This document shows, in pieces, positions 7,812-14,308 of a stretch of DNA of 17,517 nucleotides. Every line of letters begins with the position of its first letter. Positions within the stretch are counted from its first letter, which is position 1. A program made the position numbers and the translations under genes. This DNA is from Lachnospiraceae bacterium EP-SM-12S-S03 (GTDB taxonomy: Bacteria > Bacillota > Clostridia > Lachnospirales > Lachnospiraceae): contig JAJBSL010000039.1 in assembly GCA_020540725.1 (NCBI GenBank), forward strand, positions 1 through 17,517. Direction: 5' to 3'. The notes below the pieces were generated by a model. That model saw only the letters and a program-made list of their open reading frames with translations. It did not search any database and was not told the DNA's origin.

Positions 7812-8228
7812 ATGAGTACAAGTATAGGTAAACTGACAGTGTTTTTTGAAGAACCATTTTGGGTGGGAGTTTTTGAAAGAATTGAAAATGGTAAGCTTTC
7901 AGTTTCCAAAGTAACATTTGGAGCAGAGCCGAAGGACTATGAGATTTATGAGTTTGTTTTGAAGAATTATAACGGTTTGCGATTTAGCCCGGCGATAGAA
8001 ACCGTCATAAAAGAACAAACTAAAAATCCGAAGAAACTTCAGCGTGAAATCCATAGGTCAATGTCTGCCAAAGGAATTGGAACAAAATCTCAGCAGGCTC
8101 TACAACTACAGCATGAACAATGCAAACAGTATCGTAAAGCTAAAAGTAGAGAAGAAAAAGTGGCAGAAGAAAAGAGACTATTTGAATTAAAACAACAGAA
8201 GAAAAAAGAAAAACATCGGGGGCGTTAA
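7812..8228 (+). CDS. yjdF: YjdF family protein (DUF2992)
   Basis: This is a small cytoplasmic protein of the YjdF/DUF2992 family, 138 residues, the usual length. The N-terminal half (KLTVFFEEPFWVGVFER, then AEPKDYEIYEFVLKNY) is the conserved domain. The C-terminal half (about 95-138) is Lys/Glu/Arg-rich and likely helical. The ATG at 7812 follows AAGGAGG at 7798-7804. The biochemical role is unknown; family members controlled by azaaromatic-binding riboswitches are thought to help cells cope with toxic heterocyclic compounds. A terminator overlaps the stop codon, so this looks monocistronic. Confidence 0.9.
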   Translation: MSTSIGKLTVFFEEPFWVGVFERIENGKLSVSKVTFGAEPKDYEIYEFVLKNYNGLRFSPAIETVIKEQTKNPKKLQREIHRSMSAKGIGTKSQQALQLQHEQCKQYRKAKSREEKVAEEKRLFELKQQKKKEKHRGR

Positions 8229-8244
8229 GCTCTTGATGTTTTTC
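8208..8244 (+). terminator. Terminator overlapping the end of yjdF
   Basis: GAAAAACATC (8208-8217) pairs perfectly with GATGTTTTTC (8235-8244), giving an A-rich/T-rich stem with a GC-richer loop region. It overlaps the last codons and stop of yjdF. Because the stem is symmetrical, it could work in both directions. Confidence 0.7.
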
Positions 8245-8281
8245 TTACAGATTCGATTTTGAGAACAATGGGGAGGCAAGG

Positions 8282-9037
8282 ATGATGGATATTCAGGAAA
8301 TAATTGAATTAGTAAAAAAGACAAAGAAGTTTATATCGAACCGTGAAATGGTTTCGAATGTGAAAGAAAAAGGGATTGCGGACTATGTAACACAAGTAGA
8401 TATTACAGTTCAAAACTTCTTAAAAGAAGAATTATTTATTCTGGCACCTGATATTCAATTTCTCGGAGAGGAAACAGGGTTACAGAATATGGAAGCAGAC
8501 AGTTTTTGGATTTTAGATCCTGTTGATGGAACAACAAATTTAATGCATAACTATCAACATAGTGTAGTATCCTTAGCTCTTTGCCAGCAGGATGAAATTG
8601 TTATGGGAATTGTATATGATCCTTTTCGTGAAGATGTATTTTACGCAATGAAAGGAAAAGGCAGTTTTTTAAACGGACAACCGATACATGTATCGAATGT
8701 AGGAAAACTATCTGATACAATGATTGGAATCGGAACAGCGAAGAGAGAGTTGGCAGATGAAAACTTTGCTCGCTTTCGTAGGGTATTTGGCCAGTGTCAG
8801 GATATTCGCAGAATTGGTTCTGCAGCATTGGAACTGGCATATACGGCTTGTGGAAGACAAGGAGGATATTTTGAAATATATTTGAATCCTTGGGATTATG
8901 CTGCTGGTATGCTTTTAATACAGGAAGCTGGTGGAAAAGTAACCGATTTTACGGGAAGAGATTTGGATCCAAGAAAAGGGGGAAGTGTAGTAGGAACAAA
9001 TGGATATATTCATGCGGAACTTCTAAAGCTGTTGTGA
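8282..9037 (+). CDS. Inositol monophosphatase family protein
   Basis: This is a Mg2+-dependent phosphatase of the IMPase/SuhB/FBPase-like superfamily, 251 residues, full length. Metal and catalytic motifs are intact: FLGEETG (60-66) with Glu63/Glu64, WILDPVDGTTN (76-86) with Asp79 and Asp82, and NPWDYAAG (202-209) with Asp205 for the third metal. Likely substrates are inositol-1-phosphate, fructose-1,6-bisphosphate, 3'-phosphoadenosine 5'-phosphate or a related sugar phosphate; these cannot be told apart here. GGGGAGG lies at about 8270-8276. Two adjacent ATGs (8282 and 8285) are possible starts. It is flanked by unrelated genes. Confidence 0.92.
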   Translation: MMDIQEIIELVKKTKKFISNREMVSNVKEKGIADYVTQVDITVQNFLKEELFILAPDIQFLGEETGLQNMEADSFWILDPVDGTTNLMHNYQHSVVSLALCQQDEIVMGIVYDPFREDVFYAMKGKGSFLNGQPIHVSNVGKLSDTMIGIGTAKRELADENFARFRRVFGQCQDIRRIGSAALELAYTACGRQGGYFEIYLNPWDYAAGMLLIQEAGGKVTDFTGRDLDPRKGGSVVGTNGYIHAELLKLL

Positions 9038-9140
9038 TTTATCCTTATAAGAAGATGCAATGAATATTTAAAATGTTTTTTGTGCATATAACAGATAAAT
9101 TTGTCTCTTGTAAAGATAGAAATTGTGGAGGATCATATTT

Positions 9141-9743
9141 ATGAATAAGGCGGTTATTTATATACATGGAAAAGGTGGAAATGCAGAAGAAGCAGCACAT
9201 TATATTCCTCTTTTTAGTGATTGTGATGTGATTGGTCTTAACTATGCAGCACAATTTCCTTGGGAAGCAAAAGAAGAATTCCCATTGCTATTTGATTCGA
9301 TTTGGCAGAACTATAAGTCTGTTGAAATAATTGCAAATAGTATAGGTGCCTTTTTTGCTATGAATTCCTTGTCAGAGAAGCAGATAGAAAGAGCATATTT
9401 TATTTCCCCTATTGTAAATATGGAAAGATTAATTGGCGATATGATGCTGTGGGCAAATGTTACAGAAGAAGAACTCCAAAAGAAAAAAGAAATCGAAACC
9501 AGCTTTGGTGAGACTCTTTCGTGGAAGTATCTCAGCTATGTAAGAGAAAAACCTGTTACTTGGGCAATTTCAACACACATTTTATATGGTGAAAAGGATC
9601 ATTTATCTTCTTATGAAACAATATCTGAATTTGCAAAGCAAAATAATGCAACACTTACTGTTATGAGAAATGGAGAACATTGGTTTCATACAGAAGAAGA
9701 AATGCAATTCCTTGATAATTGGATAAGACAGGTAGCGCAATAA
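9141..9743 (+). CDS. Small alpha/beta hydrolase
   Basis: This is a 200-residue alpha/beta-hydrolase-fold protein. It starts MNKAVIYIHGKGG, with the HGKGG oxyanion-hole turn at 9-13. The nucleophile elbow is ANSIGA, with Ser67 in a variant of GxSxG, the acid is probably Asp153 (LYGEKDHLS) and the base His180 or His183 (GEHWFHTEEE). A short lid sits at about 95-125. The ATG at 9141 follows GGAGGA at 9127-9132. The family is close to small YqiA-like esterases; the substrate is unknown. No signal peptide is seen, so it is cytoplasmic. Confidence 0.85.
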   Translation: MNKAVIYIHGKGGNAEEAAHYIPLFSDCDVIGLNYAAQFPWEAKEEFPLLFDSIWQNYKSVEIIANSIGAFFAMNSLSEKQIERAYFISPIVNMERLIGDMMLWANVTEEELQKKKEIETSFGETLSWKYLSYVREKPVTWAISTHILYGEKDHLSSYETISEFAKQNNATLTVMRNGEHWFHTEEEMQFLDNWIRQVAQ

Positions 9744-9791
9744 TTTTGAGAACCAAATGTAAGCATTGCTATAGCAAGATTTCATAAAGAA

Positions 9792-9826
9792 AGGGAACGT
9801 TTGATGCGTTCCCTCGTTCTGATTTT
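9792..9826 (+). terminator. Probable terminator after the hydrolase gene
   Basis: AGGGAACG (9792-9799) pairs perfectly with CGTTCCCT (9807-9814) around a 7-base loop. The T run (GATTTTT) is short and eight bases away, so strength is uncertain. The stretch 9827-9924 holds no clear gene. Confidence 0.6.
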
Positions 9827-9924
9827 TGTATGGATAACCGCAGGTATCGTGAATATGCATATCAATCAGATCCTAAGGGAGATGATTAGAACTGCTCAAT
9901 AAGATTGTTGGTGCTTAAATAAAG

Positions 9925-9945
9925 TGTATTGCTTATATCAATACA
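9925..9945. promoter_or_regulatory. Toxin-antitoxin operator palindrome
   Basis: TGTATTG (9925-9931) and CAATACA (9939-9945) form a perfect inverted repeat with a 7-base centre, overlapping the -35 box of the toxin-antitoxin promoter. A second, overlapping short palindrome, TACATTGTA, is at 9943-9951. RelB/DinJ-type antitoxins bind such dyads to repress their own operon; binding here is inferred. Confidence 0.65.
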
Positions 9946-9957
9946 TTGTAGTATAAT
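9929..9957 (+). promoter_or_regulatory. Promoter of the toxin-antitoxin operon
   Basis: The -35 is TTGCTT (9929-9934), followed by a 17-base spacer and a consensus -10 TATAAT (9952-9957). Transcription would begin near 9964, about 40 bases before the antitoxin start. Confidence 0.8.
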
Positions 9958-10002
9958 GAATATAGAAAGAGGAAGACCATTTCTATGAAAGGAGCTGTTG
10001 TT

Positions 10003-10308
10003 ATGGCAAAATCAGCAAGCGTATATGCAAGAATTGACCCTGCATTAAAGGAACAGGCAGAAACAATATTATCTGCACTTGGTATCCCTACTTCTAATGC
10101 GATTGATATGTTTTTTAAACAGATTGTCTTAAAAAAAGGACTCCCTTTTGAAGTGCGATTGCCGTATGAAAAACCTGTCTGCATGGAGGCGCTTAGTGAA
10201 GAAGAATTGAACGCAGAACTTGAGAAAGGATATGCGGATATTTTGGCAGGAAGAACAAAGCCTGCAAAACAGGCATTTGCTGAAATGCGCAAAGATTTTA
10301 ATTTATGA
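10003..10308 (+). CDS. RelB/DinJ family antitoxin
   Basis: This is the type II antitoxin, 101 residues. Its N-terminal half (SASVYARIDPALKEQAETIL, then LGIPTSNAIDMFFKQIV) is a ribbon-helix-helix DNA-binding domain of the RelB/DinJ class, expected to dimerise on the palindrome at 9925-9945. The C-terminal half (about 60-101) is the acidic toxin-wrapping segment. The ATG at 10003 follows AAAGGAG at 9988-9994; the ATG at 9985 lies just before this site and is less likely. The last bases overlap the toxin start (ATGA), so the two are translationally coupled. Confidence 0.92.
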   Translation: MAKSASVYARIDPALKEQAETILSALGIPTSNAIDMFFKQIVLKKGLPFEVRLPYEKPVCMEALSEEELNAELEKGYADILAGRTKPAKQAFAEMRKDFNL

Positions 10309-10625
10309 AATTTGAAGTGGAATTAACAGAAAGAGCCGACAGAGATTTAAGGAATATCTTTCTTTATATTGCAGTTGATTTGAGTTCGCCTGAAAATGCG
10401 GAAAAACAAATCAAGCGCCTATGGGACGCTATTCTCGCTCTTGATGAACTACCGGAACGATACCGCCGTTATGAAGATGAACCGTGGCACAGCCGAGGTA
10501 TGCGAGTTCTTCCGATAGATAACTTCGTCATTTTATATATTCCTTACTTGGAAGAAAAAGTTGTGCGTATCGTTACTGTCATGTATGGCGCACGTGATAT
10601 AAGTGAACAGTTAAAGAAAATTTAA
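10305..10625 (+). CDS. ParE/RelE superfamily toxin
   Basis: This is a type II toxin of 106 residues. It starts MKFEVELTERADRDLRNIFLYIA, the typical ParE/RelE start, and ends with the conserved strand pair around RVLPIDNFVILYI (69-81) and VVRIVTVMYGARD (86-98). ParE members poison DNA gyrase and RelE members cut mRNA on the ribosome; sequence alone does not separate these. The YGARD ending resembles ParE-like and YoeB/RelE-like proteins alike. Its start overlaps the antitoxin stop by four bases. Confidence 0.9.
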   Translation: MKFEVELTERADRDLRNIFLYIAVDLSSPENAEKQIKRLWDAILALDELPERYRRYEDEPWHSRGMRVLPIDNFVILYIPYLEEKVVRIVTVMYGARDISEQLKKI

Positions 10626-10657
10626 TAATGATAAAAATTGAATATGATGTAGAAACT

Positions 10658-10690
10658 AGCAGTTGGTCTTTTAGATTAGCTGCTTTTTCT
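10658..10690 (+). terminator. Terminator after the toxin-antitoxin operon
   Basis: A 12-pair stem (three G-T wobbles) is formed by AGCAGTTGGTCT and AGATTAGCTGCT with a TTT loop, followed by TTTTCT. This is a strong rho-independent terminator. Confidence 0.85.
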
Positions 10691-10719
10691 ATGCCTAAAA
10701 TTAAGATTAGAGTGATGAT

Positions 10720-10896
10720 ATGAGCGATATTTTTAAGGATATGCAGGCAAAAGTCGGCTGTGAATATATTTCAGACCTGCCCTCTTACAAGAGAGTCATT
10801 TGGAAAGAACTGAAAAAGCAAAACCTTTCCCAGTATGACAAAAAGCAGTTGGAGGATTTTTCAAATGAAAAAAGCATGGTTTACATTGCCTATTGA
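10720..10896 (+). CDS. Unrecognised 58-residue protein
   Basis: A short frame starts MSDIFKDMQAKVGCEYISDL and is mostly charged and helical, with KELKKQNLSQYDKKQLEDF in the second half. The GTGATGAT just before the ATG is a weak ribosome binding site. The composition looks like a real short protein, of a kind common next to accessory genes in Lachnospiraceae, but I recognise no domain. The last 32 bases overlap the next gene in another frame. Confidence 0.55.
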   Translation: MSDIFKDMQAKVGCEYISDLPSYKRVIWKELKKQNLSQYDKKQLEDFSNEKSMVYIAY

Positions 10897-11068
10897 TGAA
10901 TTAAATGTACTTGGGGATCTTCCATTCTTTGGGGTGGTGAAGTATAATGTTAGCAACAAATTTGACCGAGCAAAGCGAGGGATGCTTCCTGAACGTAAGT
11001 TCAAGAAGATGGAAGTGGAAAAGAATAGTATAAATCGAAAGTTGAAGAAAAGAAAAAATGGAAGATAA
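10865..11068 (+). CDS. Unrecognised 67-residue basic protein
   Basis: The ATG at 10865 follows GGAGG at 10851-10855. The N-terminal part (MKKAWFTLPIDELNVLGDLP) looks folded. From about residue 36 it becomes strongly basic (RAKRGMLPERKFKKM, ending KLKKRKNGR), which could bind nucleic acid or be the result of a frame change. It overlaps both neighbours. Product unknown. Confidence 0.5.
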   Translation: MKKAWFTLPIDELNVLGDLPFFGVVKYNVSNKFDRAKRGMLPERKFKKMEVEKNSINRKLKKRKNGR

Positions 11069-11306
11069 AAAGATATTATTTGATAATATTGATAAAATTC
11101 ATACAACTGAAATGGGAATTGATAGAATTAAAAGAAATCTAAAAATTGATACAGCAGATGTTGTTGAGTATTGCAAAAATAAGGTGTTAGATAAAATGTG
11201 TAATATATACAAACAGGGCAAAAATTGGTATTGCGAAGTTGAAAATATCAAAATTACTATCAATTCATATAGTTATACAATTATCACAGCGCACATTGTT
11301 AAGTAA
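11058..11306 (+). CDS. DUF3781 family protein
   Basis: This is an 82-residue protein with the DUF3781 pattern: an N-terminal DNIDKIHTTEMGIDRIKRNL, a middle VVEYCKNKV, then KNWYCEVENIKITINSYSYTIITAH. The length matches the family. It is cytoplasmic and its role is unknown. The start overlaps the previous gene by 11 bases and lacks a strong ribosome binding site, suggesting coupled translation. Confidence 0.8.
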   Translation: MEDKKILFDNIDKIHTTEMGIDRIKRNLKIDTADVVEYCKNKVLDKMCNIYKQGKNWYCEVENIKITINSYSYTIITAHIVK

Positions 11307-11357
11307 AAGCGGAATTTGTGATTTTATTTGACGGATATTACGGAGAGGTGCATTTAC

Positions 11358-11783
11358 TTGAAAAAATTTTGGGGTGACCATAAAGAAAAAATTACAACAT
11401 TTATAATCTGTGGGACGATTTTTATAGCGGCACTGTCAATTATTGCTGTGATAAGTGGTACTATAATGAGAGTGTTTGGCTTTCAATATGAATCGGTAGG
11501 TAGTATTGCATTGTTTTTTATAATAGCAACAGCAATGTCTTTTCCATTAAATTTGATGGCTGGAGGTTTGCCCAAAGCATTGTATGAACTTGAAAGGATA
11601 AGTAAAAAATCTGCCCTGATATTGTATCTTCTTTTAGATACTATTGCTACAAGTGTTGGATTGAAAATAGTGGATTATTATATGCAGTCTGTTTCAGCTA
11701 CGACCACTTCTATTATCGTTATTTCTTTCTTGCTGGCATTGCCAGGAAAAGATGATTTTAAGGATAAGCAAGAGGAACAATAG
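11358..11783 (+). CDS. YrvL-like membrane regulatory protein
   Basis: This is a 141-residue integral membrane protein with four hydrophobic segments at about 13-35, 47-67, 86-105 and 115-129. The conserved feel of VFGFQYESVGSIALFF, then LPKALYELERISK and DYYMQSVSATTTSI matches the YrvL family, first studied in Bacillus subtilis as a regulator in the sigma-O system. No sigma-O gene is seen here. The TTG at 11358 after GGAGAGGTG (11342-11350) is preferred to a TTG at 11328 with no site. It is the last gene before the WYL regulator promoter. Confidence 0.65.
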   Translation: MKKFWGDHKEKITTFIICGTIFIAALSIIAVISGTIMRVFGFQYESVGSIALFFIIATAMSFPLNLMAGGLPKALYELERISKKSALILYLLLDTIATSVGLKIVDYYMQSVSATTTSIIVISFLLALPGKDDFKDKQEEQ

Positions 11784-11813
11784 CTTTCAGTTGGCTTAGA
11801 CATTATAAAAAAA

Positions 11814-11830
11814 CTTGACATAAGGTGTCA
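11814..11830. promoter_or_regulatory. Operator/-35 copy 1, before the WYL regulator
   Basis: The sequence CTTGACATAAGGTGTCA includes a TGACA-TAAGG-TGTCA dyad and a consensus TTGACA -35 box (11815-11820). A possible -10, TGTTAT at 11840-11845, would give a 19-base spacer. The identical 17 bases recur at 12757-12773 before the ClbS-like gene, so the regulator probably controls itself and that gene. Confidence 0.7.
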
Positions 11831-11870
11831 GGCTTTGCTTGTTATTCTATTTGCAACGGAGGAGGATAAA

Positions 11871-12761
11871 ATGCAAGAAAGCAGATTATTCAAAATAGTA
11901 TATTATTTGCTTGATAAAGGGCGGGCTACAGCTCCAGAATTAGCAGAGTATTTTGAGGTGTCGGTTAGAACAATATATCGAGATATTGATGCGTTAAGCG
12001 GAGCTGGCATTCCTATATATGCGGAAACGGGCAGAAATGGCGGTATATACTTGATGAAAGATTTTGTTTTAGATAAAGCCGTACTATCTGAAAAAGAAAA
12101 ACAAGAAATTCTTTTGGCACTTCAAAGTATGGGTATCGCACAAAACAATGACGAAATAATGAGGAAACTTTCTGCGATATTCAATCTTAATGTAGATAAT
12201 TGGCTTGAAATTGATTTTTCAAGATGGGGTACACCACATAACGATAATCAAAAGTTTGAGCAATTAAAATCCGCTATTATTCATCAAAAATGCGTAAAAA
12301 TTACATATGCAAGCTCTTATGAAGAAATTACGGAAAGAATTGTGCAACCGCTAAAACTTCTTTACAAATCTATGTCGTGGTATCTGAAAGCGTATTGTAC
12401 GCTGAAACAAGATTATAGAATTTTCAAGTTGACTCGGATTACAAATATAGAAGTTCAACCGGATGGATTTTCTTATAAAGAATTTCCAGAATTAAAGATT
12501 AGTTCTGAGCAGACATATAAAAAAATCGTATTAAGGTTTCCGAAAGAAGTTGCCTATCGTGTTTATGATGAATTTGATATAACACAAGTTGAAATACAAG
12601 CAAATGGAGAGTTCATTGTTTCGATTGAAATGCCAGAAGATGCTTGGCTGATTGGATACTTGTTAACTTTTGGAACGCAAGTGGATATTATTGAGCCTAT
12701 CCACCTGAAAGATGTTTTGGCAGAACAGGCAAGAAAAATATACGAAAAAAATAAATCTTGA
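11871..12761 (+). CDS. HTH and WYL-domain transcriptional regulator
   Basis: This is a YafY/DeoR-type regulator of 296 residues. The N-terminal winged helix-turn-helix is at about 4-62, with the recognition part SVRTIYRDIDALSGAGIPIY (31-50) and the wing GRNGGIYL (54-61). The WYL ligand-sensing domain is at about 130-225, with SWYLKAYC (169-176) carrying the signature. A C-terminal WCX-like extension follows, ending near LIGYLLTFGTQVDIIEP. The ATG at 11871 follows GGAGGA at about 11860-11866; an in-frame upstream extension to 11835 runs through the promoter and is rejected. WYL regulators often respond to DNA damage or small ligands. Its stop codon overlaps the second operator, so the next gene has its own promoter. 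Confidence 0.92.
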   Translation: MQESRLFKIVYYLLDKGRATAPELAEYFEVSVRTIYRDIDALSGAGIPIYAETGRNGGIYLMKDFVLDKAVLSEKEKQEILLALQSMGIAQNNDEIMRKLSAIFNLNVDNWLEIDFSRWGTPHNDNQKFEQLKSAIIHQKCVKITYASSYEEITERIVQPLKLLYKSMSWYLKAYCTLKQDYRIFKLTRITNIEVQPDGFSYKEFPELKISSEQTYKKIVLRFPKEVAYRVYDEFDITQVEIQANGEFIVSIEMPEDAWLIGYLLTFGTQVDIIEPIHLKDVLAEQARKIYEKNKS

Positions 12762-12773
12762 CATAAGGTGTCA
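12757..12773. promoter_or_regulatory. Operator/-35 copy 2, before the ClbS-like gene
   Basis: These 17 bases are identical to 11814-11830 and overlap the stop codon of the regulator (TGA at 12759-12761). TTGACA is at 12758-12763, and a -10-like TGATAC at 12783-12788 gives the same 19-base spacer as copy 1. It is the likely control point for the ClbS-like, radical SAM and GyrI-like genes. Confidence 0.7.
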
Positions 12774-12824
12774 ATATTATTGTGATACTCTTATAACAGA
12801 ATATTTTTATTAGGAGAAAAGATT

Positions 12825-13367
12825 ATGAGCAGGCCAACATCAAAAGCAGATTTAATAGATGCTGCAACGGCAAACTATGAAAAAATGAATACACTGATTG
12901 CGGGATTAACAGAGAATGAATTATCGACACCTTTTGATTTTTCCAACGATGTGAAGAAAAAGGAAGCACATTGGAAAAGAGATAAAAATTTAAGAGATAT
13001 TATAATTCATCTTTATGAATGGCACCAGTTATTACTTCATTGGGTACAATCAAACAAAGAGGGTAATTATGTTTCGTTTATTCCTGCACCGTATAATTGG
13101 AAAACCTATGGTGAAATGAATGTAGAGTTTTGGGATAAACATCAGGAAACAACTTTAGAAGAAGCAAAAAGTATGCTTCAAAAATCACACAGCGAAGTTA
13201 TGCAGTTAGTAGAACAATTTTCAAATGAAGAACTATTTTCTAAGGGCGTGTATCAATGGGTCGGCGGAAGTACTTTGGGGTCATATTTTGTTAGTGCTAC
13301 AGCAAGTCACTATGATTGGGCAATGAAAAAATTAAAAGCCCACAGAAAAAATTGTGCTGTCAAATAG
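12825..13367 (+). CDS. ClbS/DfsB family four-helix bundle protein
   Basis: A 180-residue cytoplasmic protein of the ClbS/DfsB (formerly DUF1706) family, related to DinB-fold proteins. It starts MSRPTSKADLIDAATANYEK and has the conserved block HWKRDKNLRDIIIHLYEWHQ (about 50-69) and a tail with YQWVGGSTLGSYFVSATASH. In E. coli, ClbS protects the producer from colibactin by hydrolysing its cyclopropane warhead. Whether this homologue does so is unknown. The ATG follows AGGAG at 12812-12816. The radical SAM gene follows after 24 bases, so they are one transcript. Control by the upstream WYL regulator is inferred from the shared operator. Confidence 0.88.
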   Translation: MSRPTSKADLIDAATANYEKMNTLIAGLTENELSTPFDFSNDVKKKEAHWKRDKNLRDIIIHLYEWHQLLLHWVQSNKEGNYVSFIPAPYNWKTYGEMNVEFWDKHQETTLEEAKSMLQKSHSEVMQLVEQFSNEELFSKGVYQWVGGSTLGSYFVSATASHYDWAMKKLKAHRKNCAVK

Positions 13368-13391
13368 ATATTTTATGAAAGGAACAATGTT

Positions 13392-14276
13392 ATGCACTAT
13401 GTGACTGCAAAAGGAGTTTTATCAGCCAAAAACGGAATGAATTTATATCGTGGTTGCTCTCACGGGTGCATTTATTGCGACTCCAGAAGTAACTGTTATC
13501 ATATGGAACACGATTTTGAGGATATTGAGATTAAGGAAAATGCCATTAACCTATTAGAAAATGCTCTAAAACATAAACGAAAAAAATGTATGATAGGAAC
13601 AGGCTCTATGACTGATCCGTACATTCCATTAGAATTGGAAATCGGAAATGTTAGAAAGGCACTTTCTTTGATATATGAATACGGTTATGGTTTTACTGTA
13701 ATAACCAAATCACATCACATTATGCGTGATATAGACCTTTTACAGAAAATAAATCAAAAAGCGAAATGTGTCGTTCAAGTGACCTTGACAACTTATGACG
13801 AAGAAGTGTGTAGAAAAATCGAGCCAAATGTCAGCACAACGGCAGAACGATTTGAGGTTTTGAAACAGATGAGGGATGCAGGAATACCCACTGTTGTGTG
13901 GCTGACTCCAATTTTGCCATTTATCAATGACACGGAGGAAAATATCTCTGGTATTTTGGACATGTGTATTGAAGCAAAAGTATATGGTGTTATTTGTTTC
14001 GGAATGGGTTTGACTCTTCGTGATGGGAATAGAGAATACTTTTATAAACAATTAGACCGTTTATATCCACGATTAAAAGGAAAATACATTGAACGATACG
14101 GAAATCAATATATGGTTGCCAGCCCGAATAATGCAAACCTAATGCACTTGTTTCATAAAAAATGTGAACAGTACGGAATAGTTCATAACAATGAACAGAT
14201 TTTTAACTATTTGCATAACTTTGAAGAAAAAGATGCAGGCAAACAACTTAGTCTTTGGGATTTGGAAACGAGATAA
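13392..14276 (+). CDS. Radical SAM protein, spore photoproduct lyase-like (SPL family)
   Basis: This is a radical S-adenosylmethionine enzyme of 294 residues. The iron-sulphur motif CSHGCIYC gives the CxxxCxxC cysteines Cys22, Cys26 and Cys29 near the N-terminus, followed by a TIM-barrel region with GTGSMTDPYIPLE (about 73-85), TKSHHIMRDIDLL and VQVTLTTYDEEVCRKIEP, all typical of the SplB-like group. SplB repairs thymine spore photoproduct, but most relatives have unknown substrates, and the N-terminal position of the motif fits those small relatives. AAAGGA at about 13378-13383 precedes the ATG. It lies between the ClbS-like and GyrI-like genes. Confidence 0.88.
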   Translation: MHYVTAKGVLSAKNGMNLYRGCSHGCIYCDSRSNCYHMEHDFEDIEIKENAINLLENALKHKRKKCMIGTGSMTDPYIPLELEIGNVRKALSLIYEYGYGFTVITKSHHIMRDIDLLQKINQKAKCVVQVTLTTYDEEVCRKIEPNVSTTAERFEVLKQMRDAGIPTVVWLTPILPFINDTEENISGILDMCIEAKVYGVICFGMGLTLRDGNREYFYKQLDRLYPRLKGKYIERYGNQYMVASPNNANLMHLFHKKCEQYGIVHNNEQIFNYLHNFEEKDAGKQLSLWDLETR

Positions 14277-14308
14277 ATATTATTCCTTGGAGAAAGTGAG
14301 GTTAAATA

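Noticed and set aside
9831..9890. Short frame MDNRRYREYAYQSDPKGDD
   Set aside because: Only 19 codons, no ribosome binding site; could be a gene scrap but cannot be supported.
11835..11870. Upstream extension of the WYL regulator
   Set aside because: It would lie within the promoter region and before the GGAGGA site; homology starts at MQESRLF.
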